From NCBI RefSeq assembly GCF_900112345.1, contig NZ_FOLB01000011.1:1-64000 (forward strand): a DNA stretch of 64,000 nucleotides, read 5' to 3'. Within the stretch, counting starts at the first letter, position 1; the number at the start of each line of letters is the position of its first letter. Origin of the DNA: Nocardioides terrae. GTDB taxonomy: Bacteria; Actinomycetota; Actinomycetes; Propionibacteriales; Nocardioidaceae. A program made the position numbers and the translations under genes. Under the pieces are notes generated by a model. That model saw only the letters and a program-made list of their open reading frames with translations. It was not told where the DNA came from and ran no database searches. Positions 1-7,434 of the stretch are shown here, piece after piece.

Positions 1-1
1 C

Positions 2-295
2 CGGATCGAACGGTTGATGACCGACAACGCCTGGGCCTACCGCTGGTCGCTTCGAGCTGTCTGCGCCGAGCACGGCATCCAGCAGAAGTTCATCAAGCCC
101 CACTGCCCGTGGCAGAACGGGAAGGTAGAGCGCCTCAACCGCACCCTGGCTACCGAGTGGGCCTACCGCCAGGTCTTCACCAGCAACGCCGACCGGGCAG
201 CAGCCCTTGCACCCTGGCTCGAGCACTACAACACTGAACGTCGCCACAGCGCACTCGGAGGACGACCGCCGATCAGCCGCCTGTCACCAACCTGA
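2..295 (+). CDS. IS481/IS3-like transposase, C-terminal part (cut by window edge)
   Basis: The frame is open from the window edge and gives about 97 residues of a DDE integrase-core transposase, the enzyme that cuts and joins insertion-sequence ends. One catalytic Asp lies in TDNAWAY, and the catalytic Glu follows 35 positions later in NGKVERLN, the expected D-34/35-E spacing. The segment HYNTERRHSALGGRPP near the end is typical of the IS481/IS3 group. The first Asp and the N-terminal helix-turn-helix would lie outside the window. No inverted-repeat end could be placed downstream, so I cannot say whether the element is complete. Family call is secure; exact IS name unknown. Confidence 0.85.
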   Translation, partial: RIERLMTDNAWAYRWSLRAVCAEHGIQQKFIKPHCPWQNGKVERLNRTLATEWAYRQVFTSNADRAAALAPWLEHYNTERRHSALGGRPPISRLSPT

Positions 296-312
296 TGGCC
301 GGGTACACCTAG

Positions 313-387
313 GCGCTGCTCACCCGCTACCTGCGGGAGCTGCGCGGCCTGATGACGGAGGACTGGCGGGACGCCCGCTCCTCCTGA
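313..387 (+). pseudogene. Possible 3' remnant of a gene interrupted by the transposase element
   Basis: Just downstream of the transposase a plus-strand frame ends LTRYLRELRGLMTEDWRDAR then two Ser and a TGA at 385-387. It looks like a natural amphipathic protein C-terminus but has no start of its own. It overlaps the 3' end of the cytochrome b gene on the other strand. I could not recognise the family; the reading as a remnant is inference. Confidence 0.22.
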
Positions 388-1829
388 GCCGCGGCTCCGA
401 TCCGGCCCCGTGCCTCGGGGCGGAGCGGCACGTGCGGCTCCCAGTACCGACCCTCCGCCGACCGCATCATCCGGCCGGTCGGCACGCCGTGCTCGACGGC
501 CTCCCGGTCACGCGCCTGCAGCGCCCGGCATAGCCCGACGGTGACGATGTAGCCCAGCACCGGAGCCGCGACCAGCAGGACGCGGAGGACGAGCACCTGC
601 GTCTCGAAGCCGACGTGGAACGTCGTGGCGACGATGTCGGTGCTGCCCGAGAGCCAGAGCAGCCCGAAGAAGGTGAAGCCGGCGACCCCGAGTCCGGTGC
701 GGCGGGGCCGGTTGCGCGGCCGGTCGAGGACGTGGTGCTCGCCGCGGTCGCGGGTCACCCACTGCTCGAGCAGCGGGTAGAGGACGACGACGCCCAGGAA
801 GACGGCCGCGACCAGCTCGGGGACCAGCACGGCGAGCGGCAGGGTCCCGCCGAGCCAGGAGACGTCCCAGCTGGAGGGAGCCAGCCGCAGCGCGCCGTCG
901 AGCCACGACGTGTACCAGTCGGGCTGGCTGCCGGCCGAGGCGGACTCGGGCGAGAAGGGGCCGTAGAGCCAGATCGGCGCCACCGTCAGCGTCCCGCCCA
1001 TGACGACCAGGACGCCCGCGGTCACCAGGAACATCCCGGCACGCCGCGCCGCCGCGGCCGGCCAGGGCGGGCCGACGACATTGGACTCCCGGCGTCCCGG
1101 CCCGGGCAGCTGCGGCGGTCGCCGGCGCCGGGCGACGACGTACCGCGCCACCAGCACGGCCGCGAGCAGCACCGGGACGACCAGGACGTGCAGCCAGAAG
1201 AGCCGCGGCACGATGTCACCCGGGAACTCGCCACCGAAGACCAGCGCCGTGAGCCGGCTGCCGACGAACGGCGTGCCGACGAGGATGCCCTCGAAGATCC
1301 GCAGCCCGGTCCCGGACAGCATGTCGTCGGGCAGGTCGTAGCCGCTCCAGCCGCCGGCGAGCGCCAGCACGAACGTGGTGGCGAGCAGGACCCAAGCCAG
1401 CCGGTAGGGCCGGCGGAACGCCCCGGTGAAGAACCGGGTCGCCAGCTGCAGCATGAGCGAGGCCGGCAGGACCAGCGCCGCCCAGTGGTGCGTCTGCCGG
1501 AGCAGCATCCCGCCGCGGACCTCGAGGGAGAGGTGGACCGTCGAGGCGTAGGCCGCGCTCACCGGCACCCGGCGCAACGGCAGGTAGGTCCCGGAGTAGG
1601 TCACCACCTCCGACGACGGGTCGTAGTGCACGAGCAGGAGGACGCCGGTCACCACCAGGACGGCCAGGCAGCTCGCCGACACCGCGCCGAGCAGGCGGCT
1701 CCAGTGGTTCGGCTCCGCCCGCATCGCGAGGCCGCCGTACGTCGCCATCGACCGGAGGCGTCTGCGGTGGGTCCGCGCGGGTGGCGGACAGGTGACCTGC
1801 TGTTCGCGGAGCGACGTCGTCGAGGTCAT
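327..1829 (-). CDS. Orphan QcrB-like cytochrome b lacking one heme ligand pair
   Basis: About 500 residues, similar along its length to actinobacterial QcrB, the quinol-oxidising membrane subunit of the cytochrome bc1 complex. Visible family marks are the EVRGG segment, RQTHHWAAL in helix 2, SLPDD-like YDLPDDMLSGTGL, GGEFPGD, the PGPG linker and the quinol-site motif PDWY (about residue 303). Family ligands for the first heme are kept (His114, His214). The second-heme positions, 14 and 15 residues further on, are Gln128 and Arg229. No qcrA or qcrC lies beside it. I start it at ATG 1829, which has GAGAG upstream and begins 13 bases after the preceding stop; ATG 1748 is an alternative. The last 20-30 residues look non-homologous and may be an extension created by the nearby insertion. 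Confidence 0.85.
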   Translation of the reverse strand: MTSTTSLREQQVTCPPPARTHRRRLRSMATYGGLAMRAEPNHWSRLLGAVSASCLAVLVVTGVLLLVHYDPSSEVVTYSGTYLPLRRVPVSAAYASTVHLSLEVRGGMLLRQTHHWAALVLPASLMLQLATRFFTGAFRRPYRLAWVLLATTFVLALAGGWSGYDLPDDMLSGTGLRIFEGILVGTPFVGSRLTALVFGGEFPGDIVPRLFWLHVLVVPVLLAAVLVARYVVARRRRPPQLPGPGRRESNVVGPPWPAAAARRAGMFLVTAGVLVVMGGTLTVAPIWLYGPFSPESASAGSQPDWYTSWLDGALRLAPSSWDVSWLGGTLPLAVLVPELVAAVFLGVVVLYPLLEQWVTRDRGEHHVLDRPRNRPRRTGLGVAGFTFFGLLWLSGSTDIVATTFHVGFETQVLVLRVLLVAAPVLGYIVTVGLCRALQARDREAVEHGVPTGRMMRSAEGRYWEPHVPLRPEARGRIGAAAQEERASRQSSVIRPRSSRR

Positions 1830-1842
1830 GGCCGGTGCTCTC

Positions 1843-2016
1843 TCAGTGGTGGGTGCTGCGCACGGCCCGCTCGATGACGCGGACGGGGTTCGCGAACGGG
1901 ACGGTCCGGCAGCCGTCGTGCTGCAGACCGCGGACGACGCCGGCCCAGCTCGACCCGTCGGCCCAGGCGCCGTGCAGCATCCGTGTCCGGCTGGGGCGGA
2001 GGTGGCGTCGTTCCAT
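1843..2016 (-). CDS. 57-residue alpha/beta-hydrolase N-terminal fragment
   Basis: A 57-codon frame with a good ribosome site (AGGAG, 8 bases before ATG 2016). It contains LHGAWADGSSWAGVV and a following LQHDGC segment. This is the oxyanion-side strand and helix that open alpha/beta hydrolases of the 'VHGAWADGSSW' type. The nucleophile elbow, acid and His are absent, so it cannot be an active hydrolase. It ends 13 bases before the cytochrome b start, which suggests translational coupling. It may be a decayed gene whose 5' end was kept because it leads translation into the cytochrome gene, or a small protein in its own right. Confidence 0.5.
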   Translation of the reverse strand: MERRHLRPSRTRMLHGAWADGSSWAGVVRGLQHDGCRTVPFANPVRVIERAVRSTHH

Positions 2017-2066
2017 GTCTGGCTCCTGGTGATCGGGGGGCGGCGAGCGCCTCGGTCGAGAGGGAT

Positions 2067-2093
2067 GACCGCCGCCGCGGTTCGACTGTGACG
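2067..2093 (-). promoter_or_regulatory. ECF41-type promoter for the hydrolase-fragment/cytochrome b pair
   Basis: On the minus strand CGTCACA (2093-2087) is followed after exactly 16 bases by GGTC (2070-2067). This fits the ECF41 consensus as I recall it (TGTCACA-N16-CGTC) with one change in each box. The expected start of transcription is near 2060, 45 bases before the ATG at 2016. The same layout recurs six more times in the window. Confidence 0.6.
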
Positions 2094-2130
2094 GCGGGCC
2101 CGGGCAGCCGGCGGGCCCGCCGGGTCGTCG

Positions 2131-2712
2131 CTACTGCCTGACGGGCCGCGCGGCGTGCCCGTAGAAGAGCTCGCGGTCACCCGCGTCCCAGCGCTCGCGC
2201 AGCCCCGGCGCGGTCAGGTCCCAGTCGGGCCGGATCTCGCGGGTGACGGTCCGCAGGTCCTGCCACAGCTCGGTCGTCGTCGGCCGGCCCCAGAACCAGT
2301 AGCCGTTGTAGACCGAGTGGACGGCCAGCCCGGGCGCGAGCACGAGGGTGTGCGGGATCATCGGGTCGTCGCCGGGATCGGTGTACTCGAAGATGTCGAG
2401 ATCCCGCTGCACGGTCCGCTCCGGGTCGGAAAGGAACGGCCACTGGGCGCCGACGGCGTCGTGGAACTCCTGCCCGCCGCGCGGCTGGTCCGGGGTGATC
2501 GTGGCGACCCGGGTGTAGGCGACCGCGATCTTCGGGTAGAAGGCCGCGAGCTCGAGGTGCTGCTGGTGCTCCTTGGGGCAGTACGCCCCGCGCGCGAGCG
2601 TGAGGATCATCGGGTCCCCGCCCTGGATCTCGGAGAGGCGGCGCCTCGTCCCGGTGTGGTCCAGCAGGTCGTAGTCGGGGAACGTGCCCCCGGGGATCAG
2701 TGCAGGGTGCAT
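2131..2712 (-). CDS. Peroxiredoxin-like (AhpC/TSA fold) one-Cys protein
   Basis: A 193-residue protein of the thioredoxin/peroxiredoxin fold, which would reduce peroxides or act as a redox partner in the cytoplasm. The strand-loop LTLARGAYCPKEHQQ holds the only cysteine (Cys45) at the peroxidatic position. There is no resolving cysteine, so it would need an outside thiol. TITPDQPRGG and FLSDPERTVQRDLDI match the second half of the fold. ATG 2712 has GAGGAG eight bases upstream. It follows the 38-codon ORF by 10 bases and probably shares its promoter at 2907. It resembles the peroxiredoxin-like group with a degenerate PxxxT/SxxC motif more than true AhpC. Confidence 0.75.
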   Translation of the reverse strand: MHPALIPGGTFPDYDLLDHTGTRRRLSEIQGGDPMILTLARGAYCPKEHQQHLELAAFYPKIAVAYTRVATITPDQPRGGQEFHDAVGAQWPFLSDPERTVQRDLDIFEYTDPGDDPMIPHTLVLAPGLAVHSVYNGYWFWGRPTTTELWQDLRTVTREIRPDWDLTAPGLRERWDAGDRELFYGHAARPVRQ

Positions 2713-2722
2713 GGTGGGCTCC

Positions 2723-2839
2723 TCAGTCGGTGGTGGTGGTCCGGCGGCTCAGGTCGATGACGTCGACGACAGCCCGGGCACACGCCGCGAGGTAGCCCAC
2801 GTCCAGGGTTCGCGTGGTCACGCGTGCGAGCTGGCCCAT
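2723..2839 (-). CDS. 38-residue small protein of unknown function
   Basis: A short frame starting at ATG 2839 behind a strong ribosome site (GGGAGAGGAC) and ending 10 bases before the peroxiredoxin-like gene. The product opens MGQLARVTTRTLDVGYLAAC and has a hydrophobic middle, too short and too interrupted for a clear membrane helix. No family was recognised. The support for it is the ribosome site, the tight spacing to the next gene and a sigma-type promoter 42-68 bases upstream. Confidence 0.45.
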   Translation of the reverse strand: MGQLARVTTRTLDVGYLAACARAVVDVIDLSRRTTTTD

Positions 2840-2880
2840 CGGTCGTCCTCTCCCGCCGGGCGATCCGGCACACGGCCCAT

Positions 2881-2907
2881 GACCGGTCAGCGGGCGGATC
2901 GGTGACA
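2881..2907 (-). promoter_or_regulatory. ECF41-type promoter for the 38-codon ORF and peroxiredoxin gene
   Basis: Minus-strand TGTCACC (2907-2901), 16 bases, then GGTC (2884-2881). One mismatch in each box to the recalled ECF41 consensus. The predicted transcription start near 2874 leaves a 35-base leader holding the GGGAGAGG ribosome site of the ORF at 2839. Confidence 0.58.
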
Positions 2908-2982
2908 TCGGGCGGGCTCGCGACGAACCCGACGGGAGCTGCGCGGGCGCGGACGGCGCCCGCGCAGCCGGGTGTCGTCGGC

Positions 2983-3714
2983 TCAGGACTGCTCGGCGAC
3001 CCAGTCCTCCCAGCGCGGTCCACGGACGACCGCGTCCGGGCCGGGCAGCATCGAACCGCCGGCCATGCTGGCGGGGGCGGGCACCGCCTCGACCTCGAGG
3101 CCCTCGCCGCGCAGCTCGACGAGTCGGCGGACCAGGTCGACGAGGCTCTCCTGCTGCGGACCGGCGAGATCGGTGTCCGCGGCGGTGTCGGCCGTGGCCA
3201 GCTCGACGAGGAGACGGGCGATCTCGGCGCTGGCGACGGGCTGCAGGGGCACGTCGATGATGTGGGTGACGGCTCCGTCCTTGTTCCACTCCAGCATCTG
3301 TCCGGCGAACTCGTGGAACTGGGTGGCGCGCAGCACGACCGGGCCGGGCGCGGACCGGCGTACGGCCTGCTCCTGGGCGACCTTCGCGACGTAGTAGCCA
3401 TAGTCCGGGCTCTTGTCGGCGCCGACGATCGAGAGCACCACGGTGCGGAGTACGCCGGCCGCGACCGCGGCCGTACCGAGGTTCTCAGCGACCGTCTGGA
3501 AGAAGGCGGTCGCCTCGGCCTCGTCCAGCGAGGGGCTCTGGGTGACGTCGATGACGGCCTCGACGCCGGCGAGCGCCTCGGTGAGTCCATCGGGAACGGT
3601 CAGGTCGAAGCCGGTCTGGCGGGCGAGGCCGACGACCTCGTGCCCGGCCTGCTGGACGAACGTGACGACCTGGCTGCCGATCAGGCCGGTCGAACCGGCG
3701 ACGGCGATCTTCAT
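2983..3714 (-). CDS. NAD(P)-binding Rossmann protein, YwnB/NmrA-like
   Basis: A 243-residue atypical short-chain dehydrogenase-like protein. The N-terminus carries the dinucleotide-binding motif AGSTGLIGSQ. The central LSIVGADKSPDYGYYVAKVAQE holds the Tyr-x-x-x-Lys pair (YYVAK) of the SDR family. ATG 3714 has AAGGAG seven bases upstream. It is a paralogue of the gene at 12949. It lies opposite an Rrf2 regulator across a palindromic operator, the same pairing as ywnA/ywnB in Bacillus as I recall it, which points to redox- or stress-controlled expression. Substrate unknown. Such oxidoreductase/epimerase-type genes are the usual partners of ECF41 sigma factors. Confidence 0.82.
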   Translation of the reverse strand: MKIAVAGSTGLIGSQVVTFVQQAGHEVVGLARQTGFDLTVPDGLTEALAGVEAVIDVTQSPSLDEAEATAFFQTVAENLGTAAVAAGVLRTVVLSIVGADKSPDYGYYVAKVAQEQAVRRSAPGPVVLRATQFHEFAGQMLEWNKDGAVTHIIDVPLQPVASAEIARLLVELATADTAADTDLAGPQQESLVDLVRRLVELRGEGLEVEAVPAPASMAGGSMLPGPDAVVRGPRWEDWVAEQS

Positions 3715-3741
3715 GATGTGCTCCTTACGCGGATAGTTGAC

Positions 3742-3769
3742 ATCCGTGATTGAATCACGAAACACGGAT
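3742..3769. promoter_or_regulatory. Palindromic operator between the Rossmann gene and the Rrf2 gene
   Basis: A perfect palindrome CGTGATT-g-AATCACG (3745-3759) sits inside a second inverted repeat ATCCGTG-N14-CACGGAT (3742-3769). It lies in the 82-base space between divergent genes and is best explained as the binding site of the adjacent Rrf2 regulator. Overlapping half-sites would allow two binding registers. Confidence 0.65.
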
Positions 3770-3784
3770 AAGACGTAACCGGGT

Positions 3785-3790
3785 TATGCT
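3785..3790 (+). promoter_or_regulatory. -10 element of a leaderless promoter for the Rrf2 gene
   Basis: TATGCT ends 6 bases before the GTG at 3797, so transcription should begin at or next to the start codon. The absence of a ribosome site before 3797 agrees with a leaderless message. Confidence 0.5.
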
Positions 3791-3796
3791 GAGGTC

Positions 3797-4270
3797 GTGA
3801 AGATGAACGCTGGCGTCGAGTGGGCCATCCACTGCTGCGTGGTCCTGAGCTCGGCCGACGGTCCCGTCTCGGCCCAGCGGCTCGCCGAGTTCCACGGGGT
3901 CTCGCGGACCTACCTGGCCAAGAGCCTGCAGTCGCTGTCGCGGGCCGGCATCGTCGAGACCACCGAGGGCCGCGTCGGCGGGTACGTGCTGTCGCGGCCC
4001 GCCGACGAGGTGAGCGTCCTGGCGGTCGTCCAGGCCATCGAGGGCCGGGAAGCTGCCTTCCGGTGCACCGAGATCCGGCAGAACGGTCCCTTCGGGGCGT
4101 CGCCGGAGGAGTGTGTACGCCCCTGCGGCGTGGCCACGGTGATGGCCGCCGCCGAGCGCGCCTGGCGCGCCTCGTTGCGCGAGGTCACCATCGCCGACCT
4201 CGCCGGCCAGGTCGCGGCGGAGACCGACGAACCGACCCAGGTCGCCGTCGGCCGGTGGCTGCGGCCGTGA
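3797..4270 (+). CDS. Rrf2-family transcriptional regulator
   Basis: A 157-residue DNA-binding regulator with an N-terminal winged helix (QRLAEFHGVSRTYLAKSLQSL as recognition region, then the wing TTEGRVGGYVLSRP). Three cysteines (Cys90, Cys106, Cys110) lie in the C-terminal part, the arrangement that binds an Fe-S cluster in IscR/NsrR or senses thiol stress in other members. GTG 3797 is chosen because a -10 box ends 6 bases before it; ATG 3803 is possible. Likely represses itself and the divergent Rossmann gene through the palindrome at 3742-3769. Whether it holds a cluster is not shown by sequence alone. Confidence 0.88.
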   Translation: MKMNAGVEWAIHCCVVLSSADGPVSAQRLAEFHGVSRTYLAKSLQSLSRAGIVETTEGRVGGYVLSRPADEVSVLAVVQAIEGREAAFRCTEIRQNGPFGASPEECVRPCGVATVMAAAERAWRASLREVTIADLAGQVAAETDEPTQVAVGRWLRP

Positions 4271-4415
4271 CGAGGAACGAGCAGGGTCGGACGGACCGGT
4301 GAGCATCTCGGAGGAGGTCGCGGGTGCGGGGTGGTCACGCGGGGCGACCGAGCCGCTAGCGTTCCCCTTGAGCACATCCACCGACACAGTCCTTCGGAGC
4401 CGTCCGAGGAGTCCG

Positions 4416-7211
4416 ATGAGCGCCACGACACCGCCTCGCCTGGTCGGTCGGCGCGACGAGCGCGCGTCCCTCGACGACCTTCTCGTCGACCTGCACTCCG
4501 GCCGCTCGGCCGCATGCGTGATCCGTGGCGAGGCGGGCATCGGGAAGTCGGTGCTGCTGGACTACGTCGTCGCCCAGGGCCGCAGGGCGACCGTCAGTCG
4601 GGCCCAGGGCATCGAGGCCGACATCGAGCTGGCGTATGCGAGCCTCCACCAGCTCTGTGCGCCGTTCATGTCGGGGATCTACGACCTGCCCGACCCGCAG
4701 CGCGACGCGTTGCAGGTCGCGTTCGGCATGGCCGCCGGCGACCCGCCCGACCGGTTCCTGGTCGGCCTCGCCGTCCTCACCCTGCTCACCCGCGCCTCCG
4801 AGACACGGCCGGTGCTGCTCGTCGTGGACGACGCCCAGTGGCTGGACAGGGTCTCGCTGCTGACGCTCGAGTTCGTGGCGCGCCGCCTGCTCGCCGAAGC
4901 CGTCGCCATGGTGTTCGGGGTGCGCGAGCCGGAGGGCGCGTCCGTCCTCGTCGGCCTTCCCGAGATCCGGGTGCAGGGGCTGGACGCGGGCGCGGCCGCC
5001 GAGCTGCTCGACGCGGCCGTCGACGGTCTGCTCGAGGAGAAGGTCCGCGACCGGCTGGTCGCCGAGACGCACGGCAACCCGCTTGCCCTGCTCGAGCTCT
5101 GCCGCGGCCGCAGCGCCGCCGAGCTGGCCTACGGGCTGGACGCCGTGGAGACGGCCACCATGTCCAGCCGCATCGAGCAGGACTTCGTACGCCGGCTCAA
5201 CGCGCTGCCCGACCACACCCGCACGCTGCTCCTCATCGCCGCCGCCGAGCCGCTCGGTGACCCGCGGCTCATGCTGCGGGCGGCCGACCTCCTGCAGATC
5301 ACGCCCGACGCCGCGCCGGCGACGGCGGCCGGGCTGATCGAGCTCGGGGAGACGCTGCGCTTCCGGCACCCCCTGGCGCGGTCCGCCGTCTACCGCCAGG
5401 CCGCCCCCGAGGAGCGCCGCGCCGTCCACCGCAGCCTCGCCACGGCGACCGACCCCGTCACGGACCCGGACCGACGGGCCTGGCACGCCGCCCAGGCCTG
5501 CGACGGTCCGGACGAGGACGTCGCCACCGGTCTGGAGCGGGCCGCGGACCGGGCTCGGCAGCGAGGTGGCATGTCGGCCGAGGCGGTGCTCCTCGAACGC
5601 GCCGCCGAGCTCACCCCGGACCCCTGGCTGCGGGGCACGCGAGCCCTCGCCGCCGCCAGTGCGTACTTCTCGGCCGCATCGCCCGACCGGGCGACCGAGC
5701 TCGCCTCGCTCGCCGAGCTCAGCCCGCTCACCGCGCTCGACCGGGCGCGGCTGGACCGGCTGCGTGCCCGCATCCTCTTCGCCCGGAGCAGGAGCGACGA
5801 GGCGGCTCCGCTGCTGTTGCAGGCGGCCCAGGCCCTGGCGGCCGAGGGCTCGCCGCTCGCCCGCGAGACCTTCCTGGAGGCCATCAGCGCGACCGTCTTC
5901 GCCGGGCGGGTGCACGGCCCGGCCGGTGCGCGAGCCGCCGCCGTCGCCGCCCGGAGTGCTGGCACCAAGCCGTCGGCCTCGGCCGCCTCGGACCAGCTGC
6001 TCGACGGCGTCGCCACGCTTCTCGCCGACGGACACGAGGCGGGGGTGCCGGCCCTGCAACGGGCGTTCGAGCCGTTCGTCACCGAGGAGCTCACCAGCCG
6101 CGAGGAGACGATGCGGTGGCTGCTCCACGTGCCGGTCGCGATCGAGTCCTTCATCCACCACGCGTGGGACCTGCCTGCGTGGGACGCCCTGTCGAGCCGC
6201 GCCGTCCGGCTCGCCCGCGACACCGGCGCTCTCAGCGTCCTCCCGCCTGCGCTCATCTATGCCGGCGGCGTCGAGATCCACCACGGTGACTTCGCCGCGG
6301 CGGCCCGGATGATCGACGAGGCGAACGCGATCGCCGCCGCGACGGGCAACGCCCCGCACGCCTACGCCGCCCTGGTGCTCGCCGGCTGGCGCGGCGACGA
6401 GGAGGCGGCCATGGACGTCATCCGGCCGGCGCTGGCCAACGCCTCCGAGCGCGGCGAGGTCTCCCTGCTCGGTGTCACGGGCTACATCCGAGCCGTCCTC
6501 TACAACGGCCTCGCACAGTACGAGACGGCCCTGGAGGCGGCCCGTGCCGGCGTCGAGCACGACGGCTACAACTTCACCGGGCTCCCGCTGGTCGAGCACA
6601 TCGAGGCGGCCGTGCGGTGTGGCGAGCTGGACCAGGCCCAGCAGTCACTGCACCGGTTGATCGACCTCACCAGCGCGGCGACCAGCGGCTGGGCCGGAGG
6701 GGCCAGCGCGCGCAGCCGGGCCCTCCTCGCCTCCGACGACGACGCCGACCAGCTCTACCGCACCGCCCTGGCCGAGTTCGCCCGCGACCGTGTCATGGTC
6801 GAGGTCGCCCGCACCCATCTGCTCTACGGGGAGTGGCTGCGCCGATCACGACGCCGCTCGGATGCACGCGAGCAGCTGCGGACCGCGCACGACATGTTCG
6901 ACGCCATGGGTGCCACCGGATTCGCCGAGCGTGCCCGTCGGGAGCTGCACGCGACCGGCGAGCACGTCCGCGCGCGGACCATCGAGGTGGCCACGGCGCT
7001 GACCCCGCAGGAAGCCCAGATCGCCGCTCTCGCGGCCGGCGGCATGACCAACCCGAAGATCGGGGCCGAGCTCTTCCTCAGCCCGCACACCGTGGAGTGG
7101 CACCTGCGCAAGGTCTACTCCAAGCTCGGGATCAGCTCCAGACGCCAGCTGCCGTCCGCGCTCCGGAGCCAGGGCAGTCACGGCCGACTCGAGATCGCCG
7201 CCCAGCCCTGA
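4416..7211 (+). CDS. LuxR-family ATPase regulator (LAL type), first copy
   Basis: About 931 residues: an N-terminal AAA/NACHT-like ATPase module, a long helical repeat middle and a C-terminal LuxR helix-turn-helix. Walker A is GEAGIGKS (residues 38-45) and Walker B is VLLVVDDAQWLDR. The C-terminus reads LTPQEAQIAALAAGGMTNPK and continues through HTVEWHLRKVYSKLGISSRR, a standard LuxR DNA-binding domain. Large ATP-binding LuxR regulators sense small molecules or complexes and activate nearby pathways. ATG 4416 is preceded by CGAGGAG; an in-frame GTG at 4299 lacks this. Together with the copy at 8268 it brackets the ECF sigma gene. Confidence 0.9.
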   Translation: MSATTPPRLVGRRDERASLDDLLVDLHSGRSAACVIRGEAGIGKSVLLDYVVAQGRRATVSRAQGIEADIELAYASLHQLCAPFMSGIYDLPDPQRDALQVAFGMAAGDPPDRFLVGLAVLTLLTRASETRPVLLVVDDAQWLDRVSLLTLEFVARRLLAEAVAMVFGVREPEGASVLVGLPEIRVQGLDAGAAAELLDAAVDGLLEEKVRDRLVAETHGNPLALLELCRGRSAAELAYGLDAVETATMSSRIEQDFVRRLNALPDHTRTLLLIAAAEPLGDPRLMLRAADLLQITPDAAPATAAGLIELGETLRFRHPLARSAVYRQAAPEERRAVHRSLATATDPVTDPDRRAWHAAQACDGPDEDVATGLERAADRARQRGGMSAEAVLLERAAELTPDPWLRGTRALAAASAYFSAASPDRATELASLAELSPLTALDRARLDRLRARILFARSRSDEAAPLLLQAAQALAAEGSPLARETFLEAISATVFAGRVHGPAGARAAAVAARSAGTKPSASAASDQLLDGVATLLADGHEAGVPALQRAFEPFVTEELTSREETMRWLLHVPVAIESFIHHAWDLPAWDALSSRAVRLARDTGALSVLPPALIYAGGVEIHHGDFAAAARMIDEANAIAAATGNAPHAYAALVLAGWRGDEEAAMDVIRPALANASERGEVSLLGVTGYIRAVLYNGLAQYETALEAARAGVEHDGYNFTGLPLVEHIEAAVRCGELDQAQQSLHRLIDLTSAATSGWAGGASARSRALLASDDDADQLYRTALAEFARDRVMVEVARTHLLYGEWLRRSRRRSDAREQLRTAHDMFDAMGATGFAERARRELHATGEHVRARTIEVATALTPQEAQIAALAAGGMTNPKIGAELFLSPHTVEWHLRKVYSKLGISSRRQLPSALRSQGSHGRLEIAAQP

Positions 7212-7434
7212 ACGACCCTCCGCGAGCCGCGGCGACGCCGGCCGTCGGCACGGGTCACCGGCGCTGCCACGCATCGCGTAGCGGCCCCACGGTGTCCGCC
7301 CACGCTCCCGCCACGCACCTCACCACGGGCCGGCCACGCACCGCACCACGCAGGTCGGTGGCGCGGGCGGCCCGCCCCGAGCGGGAGCGTAGGGGGAGCG
7401 CCATTCCCGGCGCCCCGCTACCAGGAGGAACCCT

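Noticed and set aside
1830-2180. N-terminal extension of the cytochrome b frame up to 2180
   Set aside because: The extra residues are Arg/Pro/Ser-rich shadow sequence and overlap the 57-codon ORF; homologous sequence starts near the ATG at 1829.
4356-6599. Long antisense frame of 747 codons under the first LuxR ATPase
   Set aside because: GC-rich antisense shadow with no motif, rich in Gly/Arg/Val repeats of the complementary codons; the plus-strand protein has clear domains.
7253-7279. GGTCACC upstream of the ECF sigma gene as an autoregulatory ECF41 promoter
   Set aside because: No GTC follows at 16 or 17 bases, so self-control through this motif is not supported.
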